Assembly: GCA_963922205.1 (NCBI GenBank)
Contig: CAWUHX010000092.1
Coordinates: forward strand, 186,001 to 250,000
Origin: Romanomermis culicivorax
Lineage: Eukaryota; Nematoda; Enoplea; Mermithida; Mermithidae
Reading direction: 5' to 3'
Length of the DNA stretch: 64,000 nt
Part shown: in pieces, positions 1 to 11,505 of the stretch
Layout of the letters: the number at the start of each line of letters is the position of its first letter
How positions within the stretch are numbered: the first letter of the stretch is position 1
Translations under genes and position numbers: made by a program
The notes under the pieces: model-generated
Seen by the model: the letters and a program-made list of their open reading frames with translations, nothing else
Database searches by the model: none
Told to the model about the DNA's origin: nothing

Positions 1-241
1 GTACAATATCCCATGATAAGGATACTGTTATTTTCATAGTTGAGCCGACAGCACGCGCTAAATTAATAATTTTGTAAAAGATAGTTGGATAGTATGTCAA
101 AAGTTGATTGGCTGTTTCTTCCAATTCATATAATATCCTCAAAATTGGCAAAATATAACTCTCATTGAGTAATCGCAACAAGTTTTAAATTCAGAACGAC
201 ATTGAATAAACTGTACCTGAAATATTTTCTCTTCAGGAACA

Positions 242-1052
242 ATGGATACAATGGTTCAAACTATAATGGAAGACAGGAAAATAAAACACAAGTGCAGAAA
301 GTATAGGCGAAAACGATATAAAACGGTGTACATTTTTCGCAGTCGAACACCCGAGACAACTGCACTTGCAAAAAAATCAGGCGACATTGAAGATCAAGGA
401 GGAGAAAACTTTGGAGAAACGCAGGACGAAAAATCCAAACTCCCCGATGAAGAGGATGCTTGTGTCAACAAAGTGCAAAATTCACTTTTGCATGCGCAAG
501 TTTCAAAAGACCAAATTATTGAACACGATCGCGTTGGCGACCGGCCAAACGCGGATTCACTCAGCAACAGAAACGGAGCAAACGTCGATAAGCCGCAGCC
601 CAGCAAACCAACGGCCCCGTCATACGCCGTCGCCTCTCCTTCCCATCGAAACGGCCGCGGCACCCTGAGTCAAATGTCGTCCCATTGGTCGTCCACCGTC
701 GGTCCGTCGACCACTACCGCAACGAATCGGCGAAGCCGGCGCGGCGCCCGACTTTGCGAAATTTACGCCCAGGCAGCCGCGACGGCTCGGTCACCCAAAT
801 TGATTACGTCGGTCGAAAATGCCGCCGAGGAACGCGAACATTTTTTGAAAGAAGAAAAAAGGCTTTTACAACAATTGGCTACGTTGAAACGTGTAGAATT
901 GATGTACGGGAAAATGCAAGAAAAATATTTAGTCAGAAAAATGGTAGAAAACTGGCGCGATATGACCAAACCCAGAAAGAAAATAGATGGTGCAGAAACA
1001 GAGGAGTATCTGAAAATCAACACTTTCCAGTCGTGGGAAAAATATTTGTACG
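242..1052 (+). CDS. SFR1/Mei5-like protein, 5' coding exon (partial gene)
   Basis: One open exon runs from an ATG at 242 to a consensus donor (G|GTAAGT) at 1052, giving about 270 residues before the splice. The N-terminus is basic (KHKCRKYRRKRYK). The middle is low-complexity and rich in Ser, Thr, Asn and Arg. From about residue 195 there is a charged helical stretch with LLQQLATLKRVELMYGK followed by MVENWRD. The order, a coiled coil ending in LK-x-V-x-x-Y then a Lys/Trp/Arg segment, is what I know from the C-terminal half of SFR1 (Mei5), partner of Swi5 in loading Rad51. That identity is inference from a short motif. A possible acceptor (CTTCAG) lies just before the ATG, so a further upstream exon cannot be excluded. 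The 3' exon was not located. Codon composition here is more GC-rich than the flanks, which supports real coding. Confidence 0.5.
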
Positions 1053-2950
1053 GTAAGTCTATAAAAAAATTTTATTGTGTTTAGTCTTTGATTAAATCAA
1101 TATTGAAATCAAAAATAAGGCTTGTAAATTATAAAACTAGAAAGCAAGTACGTTCGTTTTGACGCTTTTACGATTTTCCGCTGAACTATATGTCACACTG
1201 GACTAGAAATTAGTGACCGGCTAATATCGAAGGGATATTTAGGCGAAACATTCTGCAGTAAAAGTTTTATCTAATCGATTTTGACGGTAATACTAATTTT
1301 TGTCATTTTTTCATTAATGTGCATTAAGACTATAGATATCTGTTTGTGCTTGTACACGGCAATACTGTAAGTTGTCCAACGAGCTTCACGTCAGTTGGGT
1401 CAGTAGAGAGCAACAGTTCGGTGTAGACCAAACCCAACCTTTAGTTACTGCGTATCCTGAAGTCACAATAGCCGAGATTACAGACACTATCTTGGAATAC
1501 AAAAAGATGCAGGATTTCCCTTAGCCCGTTAGCCGCATTCTGCAGGCACGATGTAAGAAAAAATTCACTCGACTTCCTCAAGTCTGTTCATTAATTTACT
1601 TAATGGAATTCCAGTATTCTCCTTGAGCCTGTGCGCTTTATTGCTCTTCGATCCACTATGAATCAGTTCACATTTTTCCGTAATGTCAAGTCACTTTATT
1701 AGTGCTAAAAAGCACTTCAGCAAGATACGGATGTCTTCAAATTGAGCTAAAAACACTGGAACGTACGTCCATGATGGGGAGGAAATCAGTACACTGAATT
1801 CATGGGACAAGAGTATTGTTTACATCAGATATTTATTGAATCCGTGGAAAATATCACTTACAAAAACGTGCTAAGAATCTGTTCATGCAACTTGCACATC
1901 AAACTTACTTTTTGCTACGAAGTACGAAATAATAAGTAGTACTTCGAAATCCATGAGCTTCTTTTGTGGTAATCTCTCGCAGGAATCCTCCATTTTACGA
2001 ATAAGTGGAATAATTGCTTAGATATTCAGGAAAATTTATTTTTTTTCTAGACCTATGTGAACCGAAGTTTCTATTTAATTTCCTGCTCTTATCGAGAAGA
2101 TAGTCTTTTTGCATCCTATACAAATGCTATTTTTATCAATGTCAGCTCAACCATGTGATCAGACACGATATGGAATCGGGAAATAAAATCGGGGAAATAA
2201 AAATAGAGTAAAATCATAAAATAATCGGAGAAAACAATGCCCTAGTTTCCCATTTGACACAGCAGTGAGCTTTGCAGGCTGCCAACGACCTGCAGATTTG
2301 GCTTTCTAGCCAATGTGAAAAATATTCTTTGTGTCGAATCAATATCATTATTATGATTAGCACGTGAAACTTTAGTTTGTTTCTTTAGAAAACTGCTTGT
2401 AGTCTTGAAAATGATAAAAATTATTACTCTTTTAAAAATTTTTTAAACAAAGCTGTTAATGTTACGTATGTATTCTTTGAAGGAAAATTATTGAAATATG
2501 AAATAGTACTAAATTTCCAGTTTTATAATTTACAAGAATTTCAAGAAATAATGATCAAAGTTGCTAGTTTTAAAGCCATGATGTATTTTCGACTTACGGA
2601 TGTCTTCATGAAATTATGGTCGCCATTCACAACTTCATAATATGCTAGCGAAAATAGAGGTTGTTCCAAAAAAAACCATCTCAGCTGGTCAAGTGTTCCG
2701 CTTTTGTTTGTCAAGTAACACATCTACTGTAGTTTATACTTCTGAAATTTCATACCAATATTTACAGTATACCCACTCACACTGAAGTATACCCACTCAC
2801 ACTTTTTGTGTCAATTTTTATTTAATTTATTTAAAAATACGAATCAGCAGCATTGGGCTATTGCAATGGAGTTTAGCGAAAAAATTCTGCCAACAAAAAA
2901 TGAACAGGATGAATGTCTGGTTTCTGAGATACTACCATTGATTCTGATAA
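1053..2950. other. Intron or intergenic DNA after the SFR1-like exon
   Basis: No convincing exon found. About 1135-1340 resembles a degraded copy of the ~245-bp MITE (words like CGATTTTGACGG and TTTGTCATTTTTTCATT). The rest is AT-rich with no recognised features. A 3' exon of the SFR1-like gene could be hidden here. Confidence 0.4.
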
Positions 2951-2954
2951 CTAA

Positions 2955-3189
2955 AGGACCTTTTCTGACGGAACGGAACGGATCGTCAGCAGCTTGAAAC
3001 TTTCAGCCTGGAAATCCACTCTCGGTCGGAAAGGATAACTGCAATTTTGCGGAAAATAACCGACGATAAGGTCCAACCGAGCCGAGCCGAACGGAACAGA
3101 AACTTCCGTTCCCTTCGTTTACATTCCGTTGATTGCATTCCGTTTTGTTCTGTTCCGTTCCGTCGGCAACGACGAATATAATTGGCCCT
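2955..3189. mobile_element. TAA-flanked Harbinger-like MITE, GGAACGG-rich body
   Basis: The ends are AGGACC and GGCCCT, imperfect inverses, directly flanked on both sides by TAA (2952-2954 and 3190-3192). The body is built from iterated GGAACGGAACGG and its complement (TTCCGTTCCG), so it can fold on itself. The TWA target duplication and GG(C)CC ends fit PIF/Harbinger non-autonomous elements. No coding capacity. Confidence 0.5.
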
Positions 3190-3793
3190 TAAGACTGAAA
3201 AGCTTACAGTTAAATAGTGTTTTCATCACTGAAGCGAGTTGAAAAACGATCAGAATTTCTTTTTACCTTTTATCCGTTCTGGCTTCGAAGTGACCATACT
3301 ACGTTGCATATCACTAGTGGGAATTGACCCGGTTCCCCTGCTGAAAACAAGTTTTGTAATTCTGCATAAAAGAGTGAAAAAAGTTGATAGAAGACATTTC
3401 CTAATTAGAAGATTTTCATAAATGGAAAAATTAATTTTTTTAGATGAAAATATTTTGATCGAATCTTAATAAAAATGCATCTTCTCCATTTGGAACAAGA
3501 TTCTCAGGCAGTATAATCCCTTGGCTTTGTCGATTTTTCTAAAATCTGTTGATGAATCCATTATAAATCATGAAAGTTCGTCGTTTTGTATTGAGCAGTA
3601 CCAGCAAGAGTGTGATCACTTAGCAGACATGAAATTCTGACAGAATATTTTTTTGCAGATAAATTGGAGAAACTTCGACAATGGCAAAATGAACGCTGAA
3701 AACAACAACCGTCTACCGATTTAGATATATGTAATGCTCATGAAAATCAGTGTATCGATTTGCATTTTATTACAAATTAAAAAATAGTTGACA

Positions 3794-6700
3794 TCAAACT
3801 TTTGTTTTCTTCATTTTTTGATCTGGAGGAACTTCTTGTTTGGGCGAAATTTCCCGCTCTGGAGTAGCCGCTGGTTTGGAATTTTTCGCTGTCGCCATCG
3901 TTACGGGATTTTCGGTTGCAATATCGCCAGCTTTGGACGGGGTTTCGACAAGTCCATCGACTGTACAGACGAAATTCGTACAATTTTGATTGACGTTCCG
4001 GGCGAATGTCATTAATTCTTTGACGTATCGAGATTTTTCGGCCGGATCTTTTGTAACTAGCAAGAATGCGTAAAGTTCGTCTATAGAGAAACAATATTTA
4101 TACTTCTATTTGAACGTGGACAAAAATCTTGACATCATTAGGTAAAAGATTCAAGATGATTGATTCTATTGGTACCAAGAAAAGTTTTCTATTTTGGTGT
4201 TGATAACCGAAAATTCTCATTATTACATTTTTTGTTTGGTATTGATCTACGAAAGGAATTTTTAAGTCAAGTATGCTAAAAAAATTAATATTGAATTCGA
4301 ATTTAGCTTTTGCGATGTTAAATCCTGCTGTGAAATTCCAATCAAGCATAATTAACTTGTTTGTCTGAAATTGAAATGCGCCCGACTTTGTAAAATAAAG
4401 ATATAACTTGATTTCTTCATATTTTAAAATCAAATTGCAATTTAGTTTCTCGTCTATGAAGCCTAAAATTGAATGTACGATTTTTACTTAATTTTTTTCG
4501 TCGGCGTTTTGAATACTGCGATGAAAAGCTTCATTTATGGAGAATGATATGGAGCGGCGTCGAGAATTTCACTCATTTTTCAATTTGGCATTAATTTTTC
4601 AAGTTACGAAGGTACGACGAAAAAATTAACTGGCCTTTTTTCGGATTCCATAACATTATCCTACAAAATACTTTGCTCTGATTTTTCGGAAAACTTATTG
4701 AAAAAATTAAAAAGTGAACAATGTTTCGTCGAAGATAAATATACTTTTTTTCATTACATTTAAATATTGACTTTCTGTTCATGTTGAAGATGTAACAGCT
4801 TCTTTTGGCAGCTTAAAAAAATTTATCCAATGTGGACTAAAAGTATTGGGAATCTGTCTAAGTGCTATCCACATAATTCTGTTATATTCCATCCATTTTC
4901 GAGGGCACACTAATCAAGAATGGATGCAGGTCCTTGCCAGGAAAGCAGTCAGGATGCTCTTCATGCGTAATTCGTAGCCGAACCCCTGTACAAAACTTTC
5001 AGTGGCAACATGCTGATTATGGACAGTCCTACAATCATCGGCTGCAAGGAGCTGAGGTCTTCAGTAAACTTTCTCTAACAGTTGCTGTCGTTACACTTAA
5101 CTGAGTTTTTAGGCAGAGATTTTGGAATATGGTTGCCGAACTAAATCTCGGTCGAAGTTAAAAAATTTAAAATAAATTACTAAAAAAAGAGAAACAATAA
5201 TTAAGATATGAAGAATATAGTTACCGAATGTGTCCAGAAAATGGTTTTGCTGAGAAGCTGCATACTACATTATATACAATTGATTCATAGACGAAACTTG
5301 TTTTCTGTGACTAACAAATTTCCACATAACGAATCGTTGATTAATCTGATAAGATAGGGTCAAAATTCAGTAACATGCACAAAAGAACATATTAGGAAAA
5401 TTATATTTTCAACTGAAGGTGCCAAAAAACTACAATGTACAGCAAGCTATTTTCTAGTAGAATTCAATTCAAATCCTGACGTGTCAATAATTACATAGTT
5501 CATTTCATCTAAAAAAGGGAAAGTTTCTATTGTTTCATATTAAATTGAATTATGTAAAAACATCTGAAACTGATCGAGTTCAGGAATCTGATGGCAGAAA
5601 AAGTGAAACACAAGTGTAAAGGTACTGTTAATGATTATAGAACCTTATTAAGTGAGATGAGGTAGTAAGAATGAAAAAAAAATTTATAACAAAATTTGTA
5701 GTTACAAATTTGTATTAAAAGTTTTCCGTACGATGCTTTTCGATCACCTTCTGCATTTGATTTATTTTGATGATTCTTTCTTATGTCTTTCGTTACTTGC
5801 ATTTTTAACAATTTTTTGCTTTTGTTCTATTATTTTTTAGATTATTAATTCAATTTTGTTAGCAGTATTTTTAAAAATAATTTGGATAGCACAATGAGTG
5901 AAAAGGTAAGACGGGCGCAAAAGCAAGACCGTACTAGTACGGGTCCCAGAATAGACAATCCCAATATGTTAGGTCCTATGGTGACTTTTTGTTGAGTTAG
6001 AATCTGCCTAGTTTGGTCAGAGGTTGGGTACCAGTAGTAATCTCTGTAGTAAAACCAGTAAAACCAGTAGTAAAAAAGCCTCTGGTACCCAGTCCAGTAT
6101 AAAAACTGTGGGTAGATGATAACCGTATGGGCTTACCCTTACGTCAGAGTTAACAAAAAATCTAGTTCTTCACGGTTCTAGGTCTCCAGGTGCGTTACCA
6201 GACACAATCGTTGAGCACAGAGTGGGAAAAAGAAGAGAGGGAAGGAGAAATATGTTGCTGAAATATCCTTATATATCAACAACATTAGGTGAAATGGAAT
6301 CGGTCGAATCTGCATTAAATTGGAAAATTTTATGAGTTGCGGTCTCATATGATTGTTTTTTTTGTGGTACAGATGACTCGCTTATAGGAAAGATATACCG
6401 AATAGTGAAGTCTACCATGCTCCATTAATTTTGAAATATTCGATGCAGTGGTCGGTGTTAAATTTATTGAATAGATTCAACGAACTTTCGATAATTTTGA
6501 TCAAAAGTTTCGTTGCGACCTCGCTCCATCGATCATTTTGAAATGAATGGAGTATGAGCACGTAAAAACGTTAAAAAATCAATAAGTCTGCCATTAGAGT
6601 CACCAACGACTACTCTTTGCTTTTGAATGTGTATAATTCGGTTGTCTGTTAATAATGGAGGCTACGTTCTATTCTGCGATAGTTTTTCCGGAGAAATCTG

Positions 6701-7892
6701 CCATAGCAATTTTTTGATCATGAAAAAGGGCTATCAAATCATTAGAACAAAAACCATTGTTCGCTTGATAACACAGAGCTTGTTCTAGAGAGTCAGTCTT
6801 TTTCGATATATATTTTCGATTGTCAACTTACGAACTCCACTCCTGTTTTCTTTGAATAGTCGTTCGATCAAACTTTCATTGACGCCGGAGCCGGATATGA
6901 TATCAGTGATCAAAACGATATTGTTATTTTTAGTCAGTTGGACGTCCTGTTTATTGCTGTTGCTGTTATTTTTGTTGTTGTCTTCGTTGCTGTTATTGTT
7001 ATTTTGGTTGTTGTTATTGCTGGCAGTGGCAGTGGTGGTGTTTTTGTTGCTGCCGTTATTGTCGCTACTCCCACTGGTGCTGTTTGTTTTGCTTAAATCA
7101 CGCTTGGACCGTTTTTCCACTTTTTTGTCTATTAACTGCGGAATTGGTGAAGTTGTTTGGTTTTTCTGTTTGTGATCGAGCATACGACGGGGTTCGCGTT
7201 TGGAGTCAGGCTTCAAAAGCGCTTCGAAAGTTTGGTTGCTGAGGCCGAATTGTTTACCAAATTGAGGTAAATCGTAGGCTAAACGACAGTAATATTGAGC
7301 ATAGACAAGAAACCTCGATTTAAAAAAATCGTAGTCATAAAAATAAAAAAAAATTAAAGGAAAGAGTATGCAAAAGTTCAAAGAAAAGTTTTAGAACACA
7401 GAACAGTATGCCACGATCAATACTTCTACTTTTATTTGCTCCAGCTCTCAGCATCGTATACAAGGCATTCTCACACCGTACAATATCGCTGAACGGTACA
7501 TAGAATATTGTATTGAATTCAGTGATGAGAACTTTGAATATATCGTAGCACGATTCTGAATATTGGGAAAGAAATTTTCACACTAGGAATTGCATTCTTA
7601 CAAGCTTCACTCTTATACGTTCGGATTTCAGGAATCTATTCTCTAAAGGACTGCAGAATTTGTATCTCACGACGCCTTTTCTTGTAATTTTCGTCGGATG
7701 AAACCGACCCTTGAAATAAAGTTTATAATATTGATCCTGAGCGACCGATATTTTAGACTGATTATTTGGTAGCGTTATCTGGCTTTCCGTTTCTGTACAA
7801 TTGATCGAAGCGTTCAGTTGACTTTCGACGGTCTCTTTTTCGGCGAAAGCTCGAACGAAAAGCAAAAATGGAGCAACGAAAGTCAAATCCAT
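3794..7892 (-). CDS. Unrecognised secreted protein, four exons, 373 aa predicted
   Basis: Hand-spliced model: exon 1 7892-7619, exon 2 7555-7477, exon 3 7313-6832, exon 4 4080-3794. Every junction has GT-AG and compatible phase (1, 2, 1). The start MDLTFVAPFLLFVRAFA looks like a signal peptide. Then come candidate N-glycosylation sites (NAS, NCT, NQS) and Cys-containing segments SCYDIFKVLITEF and YAQYYCRLAYDLPQFGKQF. Exon 3 also contains an Asn/Thr/Ser homopolymer-like tract (about 6940-7080), probably disordered and microsatellite-derived. Exon 4 carries ELYAFLLVTKDPAEKSRYVK, a Cys pair (NCTNFVC) and a lysine-rich tail ending KKTKV. Exon 3 to exon 4 spans a 2.75-kb intron. I do not recognise the family and assign no function. 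The exon 1 donor (GTATAAG) and exon 2 donor (GTGTGAG) were chosen because they alone keep the downstream frame open. Confidence 0.6.
4081..6831 (-). other. Large intron of the 373-aa secreted protein gene
   Basis: AT-rich with no clear exon. About 5930-6200 contains a hairpin-like repeat with GGTTGGGTACCAG facing CTGGTACCCAGTCC. A short piece near 5588-5622 resembles the start of the SFR1-like exon (KHKCK) and ends in a donor-like GTACTG. Confidence 0.4.
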
Positions 7893-8290
7893 AACTGACG
7901 TGTATAATATTTTGTATGGAAAAATATTCTTCTGTTGCAATGGCTGACAAGTTTTCCAATTTTTATAGCGGCTCGAACTACTTCTTTAACGGACCACTGA
8001 TTTCGGAGTGTATAGTATTTATATTCGGACTAATTTATAAACACAATGCTTACCATTTATTGACAACAAGAAAATTCTGTGCCTGGTTGCATAGGAAAAT
8101 ATAATGTTTCCGGTAATTACATTAACTGTGTATTTCATCAATTTTAGATAGACAAACTTTTATGATGAAATTTTCTTTTTTTTAACTTTTCCGAGTCTGA
8201 GTCTGTCTGAGTTATAACTTAGGCAAAGAGGTCATTGACGAAAAGTTTATTTCAAAGCCCAATATCATTCAGTCATCACAGAAAACAATC

Positions 8291-8530
8291 TATAGTCTGT
8301 TTGTCATAAAATGCTTCTAAATATGAAAGTGGAAAGCAAGTAGTATTTCAGATTTCCACAATTTTCTGGTAAACAATACTAGTACTGGAAATTTATGAGC
8401 ATACTGACCTACCTTAAACAATATTTTGAGTGAAAAATTTTACTGTAAGAGGCCTATGTAAACGATTTGACGACACTACTGATTTTTGTCACTTTTTTGT
8501 TTGGAAGCATTTTATAAAAAACAGAATATA
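8291..8530. mobile_element. TA-flanked ~245-bp MITE (family 1)
   Basis: Begins TATAGTCTG with an AAATGCTTC block and ends GAAGCATTTTATAAAAAACAG, which are inverted relative to one another. Internal words AAAGCAAGTAGTATTTCAGAT and GTAAACGATTTGACGACACT recur in the other copies. A second, 3'-truncated copy follows at about 8531-8700. This non-autonomous element has at least eight relatives in the window (15815, 30593, 46080, 54858, 58112, 58836, and more decayed ones near 9230, 21290, 21770 and 56950). Confidence 0.65.
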
Positions 8531-8719
8531 TATAATCTATTTTCTTCGAGATGCTTCCAACTATTAAGAGTGGAAAGCAAGTATTTCAGAATTTTAAGAT
8601 TTTCAGCCAAACTGTATGTTACATGGAGCTGAAAACCTGTAAGCTGACTCAGCTAAGCTTTAACTATATTTTGAGTGAAAAGTTTTATAGGACCGTTTTG
8701 GCCTATTAATTATCGCCTC

Positions 8720-9080
8720 TAACTACTAGCTTCAACAAACGGGTTCGATTACGGGTTTAACCCAACTGGTAACTGGCTTAGGCATACACAGCCTTTCATC
8801 CTTTCGGGGTGGATAAATTTTTTAGAAAAGCTTGGAACGAGCCAACTCAGCCAAGTTAGCACCTTGGCGATAGGGTGCGATTAGATGTGGCCAATGTGGA
8901 GGTAGACCTATTCCAGCCAAAAAATCATGCTTTGTCACGCAGTAGCTAGCCTGTGGAATATGATCTCAACTAGGTGGCAAGAGGTACAAGGAACACACAA
9001 AGAGGGCCTCTCACATAATGTGAGCACTTACTATGACCCCATAGCCCTGTAACGCCTGCCTTTGCAACTGTAGAAAAATT
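8720..9080. repeat. Possible tRNA-derived SINE or old retroposon fragment
   Basis: The segment is more GC-rich than its surroundings. It starts with GGGTTCGATTACGGG, similar to a pol III B box, followed by a stretch unlike the local background that ends near 9065. No A box of the right spacing and no poly(A) tail were found, so the SINE idea is weak. Confidence 0.25.
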
Positions 9081-9840
9081 GTTACATGTGTACCCGCAAA
9101 AATTGGAAAATTTTGTAGTCAAAAGTTACTGTAAACGATTTCAACGACAGTGATAATTTTGTCAAATGTCACCTTACAAGCGTTTTATTAAAAAATCGCA
9201 GAACAGGGGAATGCACGTTGCACCATATTCCTTTTGTAGTCAGTTTTCTTGAAAGCAAATGCTATACTTCATAAATCTTTCCATCTCCAGCTAAACCATA
9301 TGTTGCATAGTATGAAAAATTTGTGAGCCTGGTTGACCAACCCTCACCAATTTTCGAGTGAAAAATTAGTAAAAAGTAAGAGCTTTATGTAAACGACTTT
9401 GAGGGCAGCAATTATTTTTTGTCGTTTTTCCATTCACAAGTATTTTATAAAAAATTAACTACACGTCGAGTAATTTGCTTCTAAGAACATTACTCAAAAT
9501 TGATGTAAAATATAAAAATTTGGACTTTACTGTAACTATGCGAAAATGAATTTTTGAGTAGGAGTCAGTATTACAGCTCTGGTCAGCATTTGAAAGTTAC
9601 AATATACATCGTATTTCAGATATAACTACTAATCATTTTTTCGTCAATGTGCACCACGCAGTCTAGAGTCGAACTCCAAACGACGGAACGTTTCTAAGAG
9701 TAAACTCATGTACCCCACAAGCTAACGTGCGTTCGATAGAAATAAACGGACTATGTTGCACTAAGTCTCCGTTACACCGGAATTTGCATAAAGATGCCAA
9801 CAGTAGAATGTTGGCTTATACGGATACAGCAATCACCGAG
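9081..9840. other. Non-coding stretch with decayed MITEs
   Basis: About 9110-9190 and 9230-9440 carry family-1 MITE words (GTAAACGA, CATTTTATAAAAAA). Nothing coding was recognised. Confidence 0.35.
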
Positions 9841-9844
9841 GCAT

Positions 9845-10030
9845 ATTTAACTAGTTCATTAGAAAATGTCCCGATAGGGCAGAAAAAAAATACTTTCTTG
9901 GATAGTTGCCAAGCTAGAAAAAGAAGTGGACTAGATCTTTGAGAACTTGGGTTAAAGTTGGAAAAAATTCAATTTCGTTACATTGGTTTTTCATTCTCTC
10001 TCAAAAAAATGTCCATGTTTGTGAAAAAGT
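9845..10030 (+). repeat. Dispersed repeat, copy 1 (partner at 26425-26590)
   Basis: Shares words TTAGAAAATGTCCCGA, GCCAAG, GACTAGAT and TTTTCATTCTCTCTCA in the same order with 26425-26590. Both copies sit beside the ~98-bp satellite, so they may belong to one larger repeat unit. Confidence 0.6.
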
Positions 10031-10684
10031 ATATCCTGCAGCATCTTGCATTTTGTCCTTCTCCTGGCATCAACTTCAGTGGAATTTTTCTATCTGAAAA
10101 TTAATGCACATGACTTTAAAAGTAAAAAGTGGTAAACCAATAGTATTCTAACTCCCGACCGATTTAAAACTTCTGCCCCACACACTAGCTGAAAAATGGA
10201 AAGGGAAACATATTATAGTCATAATCTCGACATTGAGCTCGTTATAGTCCTGATGACATTAAATTATACCGAACTTGAGATCAAACCGAGTCGCCTTTTT
10301 GTTCGAGACTATCTTGAGCTCGAGCTTAGACCCCTTTAGTGCAACTGGGCCTTGGTTACTTACGGAGTGAATTCTGTTATGCAAAATGAGTGAATTAAAC
10401 ATATCCTACACAATTGATTTAGTTCTAAGAAGACTTTGTGCTGTAGCCTTTTATAAAAAAACTGAGTGGGATTTCATGGGTCACTTTCCCAGAGTTGATT
10501 CCTGTTTTATTGACACTAAATTTAGAAAAAAAAGCTCAAAGCAGTACAGAAGGACACATGTGTGAGGAAGGACATGGAGGGGGGGGGGTTTCAAACCATC
10601 CCAAGAGTTTTGAAACTGAAAAATTTGTTATGAAAAAGAATTTTGTGGTCAACTTTTTTAAAATTTGTAATGTAATGTAAAAAT

Positions 10685-10925
10685 GTGAAGTGACTGCTTC
10701 CATTGATTTAATCATGATCAGGAACCCGTCAACCCAAAAACTGCAGAAACACCTTTGTTTACACACAGAAAAATTTTTTTGTGTGAAGTGACTATGTCCA
10801 TTGAATTCACAATGGTCGAAGTACCCTTTCCCCCTAAAATTCACAGGAGTACCCTCATTTACATTATTGATGATTTTTTGTATAAAGTGACCACGTCCAT
10901 TGAATTCGCTTCGGTCTAAAACCTT
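10685..10925 (-). repeat. ~98-bp satellite, three units (inverse of the 25.5-kb array)
   Basis: The landmark (A/G)AAGTGACYNNNTCCATTGA recurs at about 10685, 10783 and 10881, spacing 98 bp. It is the reverse complement of the unit arrayed at 25.5-26.3 kb. Confidence 0.7.
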
Positions 10926-10929
10926 CAAA

Positions 10930-11500
10930 ACAAAACCGTTCTGGCTCTAGGTTTTCCAAAAGCGTTTTGGCTCTAGAGTGGTGAGGACATGAAATTTGGA
11001 GGCCAAGTATATTATAGGTTGACGCTATCGCGCCACCTATGATTGCAAAACATACCTCCGATAGATATTTCTAAAAACTGCAATAACGCACATTCAACAG
11101 TTTCTACAATACTCAAATTTGAATTTATGTGGAGTTTGAAAGGTTATAACTTGGTAGCAGTATGAAATCAGAATTTTATAATCAGTTACATTTTGGTTTC
11201 TGATGAATATATGAAATATCTAATGTTGTTAGACAGGTCAAGTTTCTATTGTACATGTATGCAAATTTCAGTGTAAAAAAGATTCACGTGGAAAATGGTT
11301 AGTGGAACATTACTATTTGCTGAGCACTATCGAATGCACTATGCATTGTTTCGGAATTTACACCTGAAAACGTTTCCCGTGTCAAATATCGTGAATTGAG
11401 AAATAAAGCATTGTGCATATACATGCACATCATTGAAGAGTTTATGAACAATTAAAATTGAATTTCGCGTTACAAATATATGATACTTGATTCTTAGCCT
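10930..11500. other. Intergenic DNA 3' of receptor gene A
   Basis: AT-rich; nothing recognised. Confidence 0.4.
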
Positions 11501-11505
11501 CATGG

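Noticed and set aside
5588-5622. Short frame similar to the start of the SFR1-like exon, with donor-like end
   Set aside because: Only about a dozen residues of similarity; too short to call a paralogue.
6852-7175. Leu-rich plus-strand frame resembling a membrane protein
   Set aside because: It is the antisense of the Asn-rich exon of the 373-aa protein; the spliced minus-strand model explains the region better.
8720-9080. tRNA gene suggested by a GGGTTCGATTA B-box-like word
   Set aside because: No cloverleaf or A box at the right distance could be drawn; kept only as a weak SINE candidate.
10536-10928. 130-codon minus-strand open frame
   Set aside because: Runs over the inverted 98-bp satellite units and a poly-G/C tract; no family signature.
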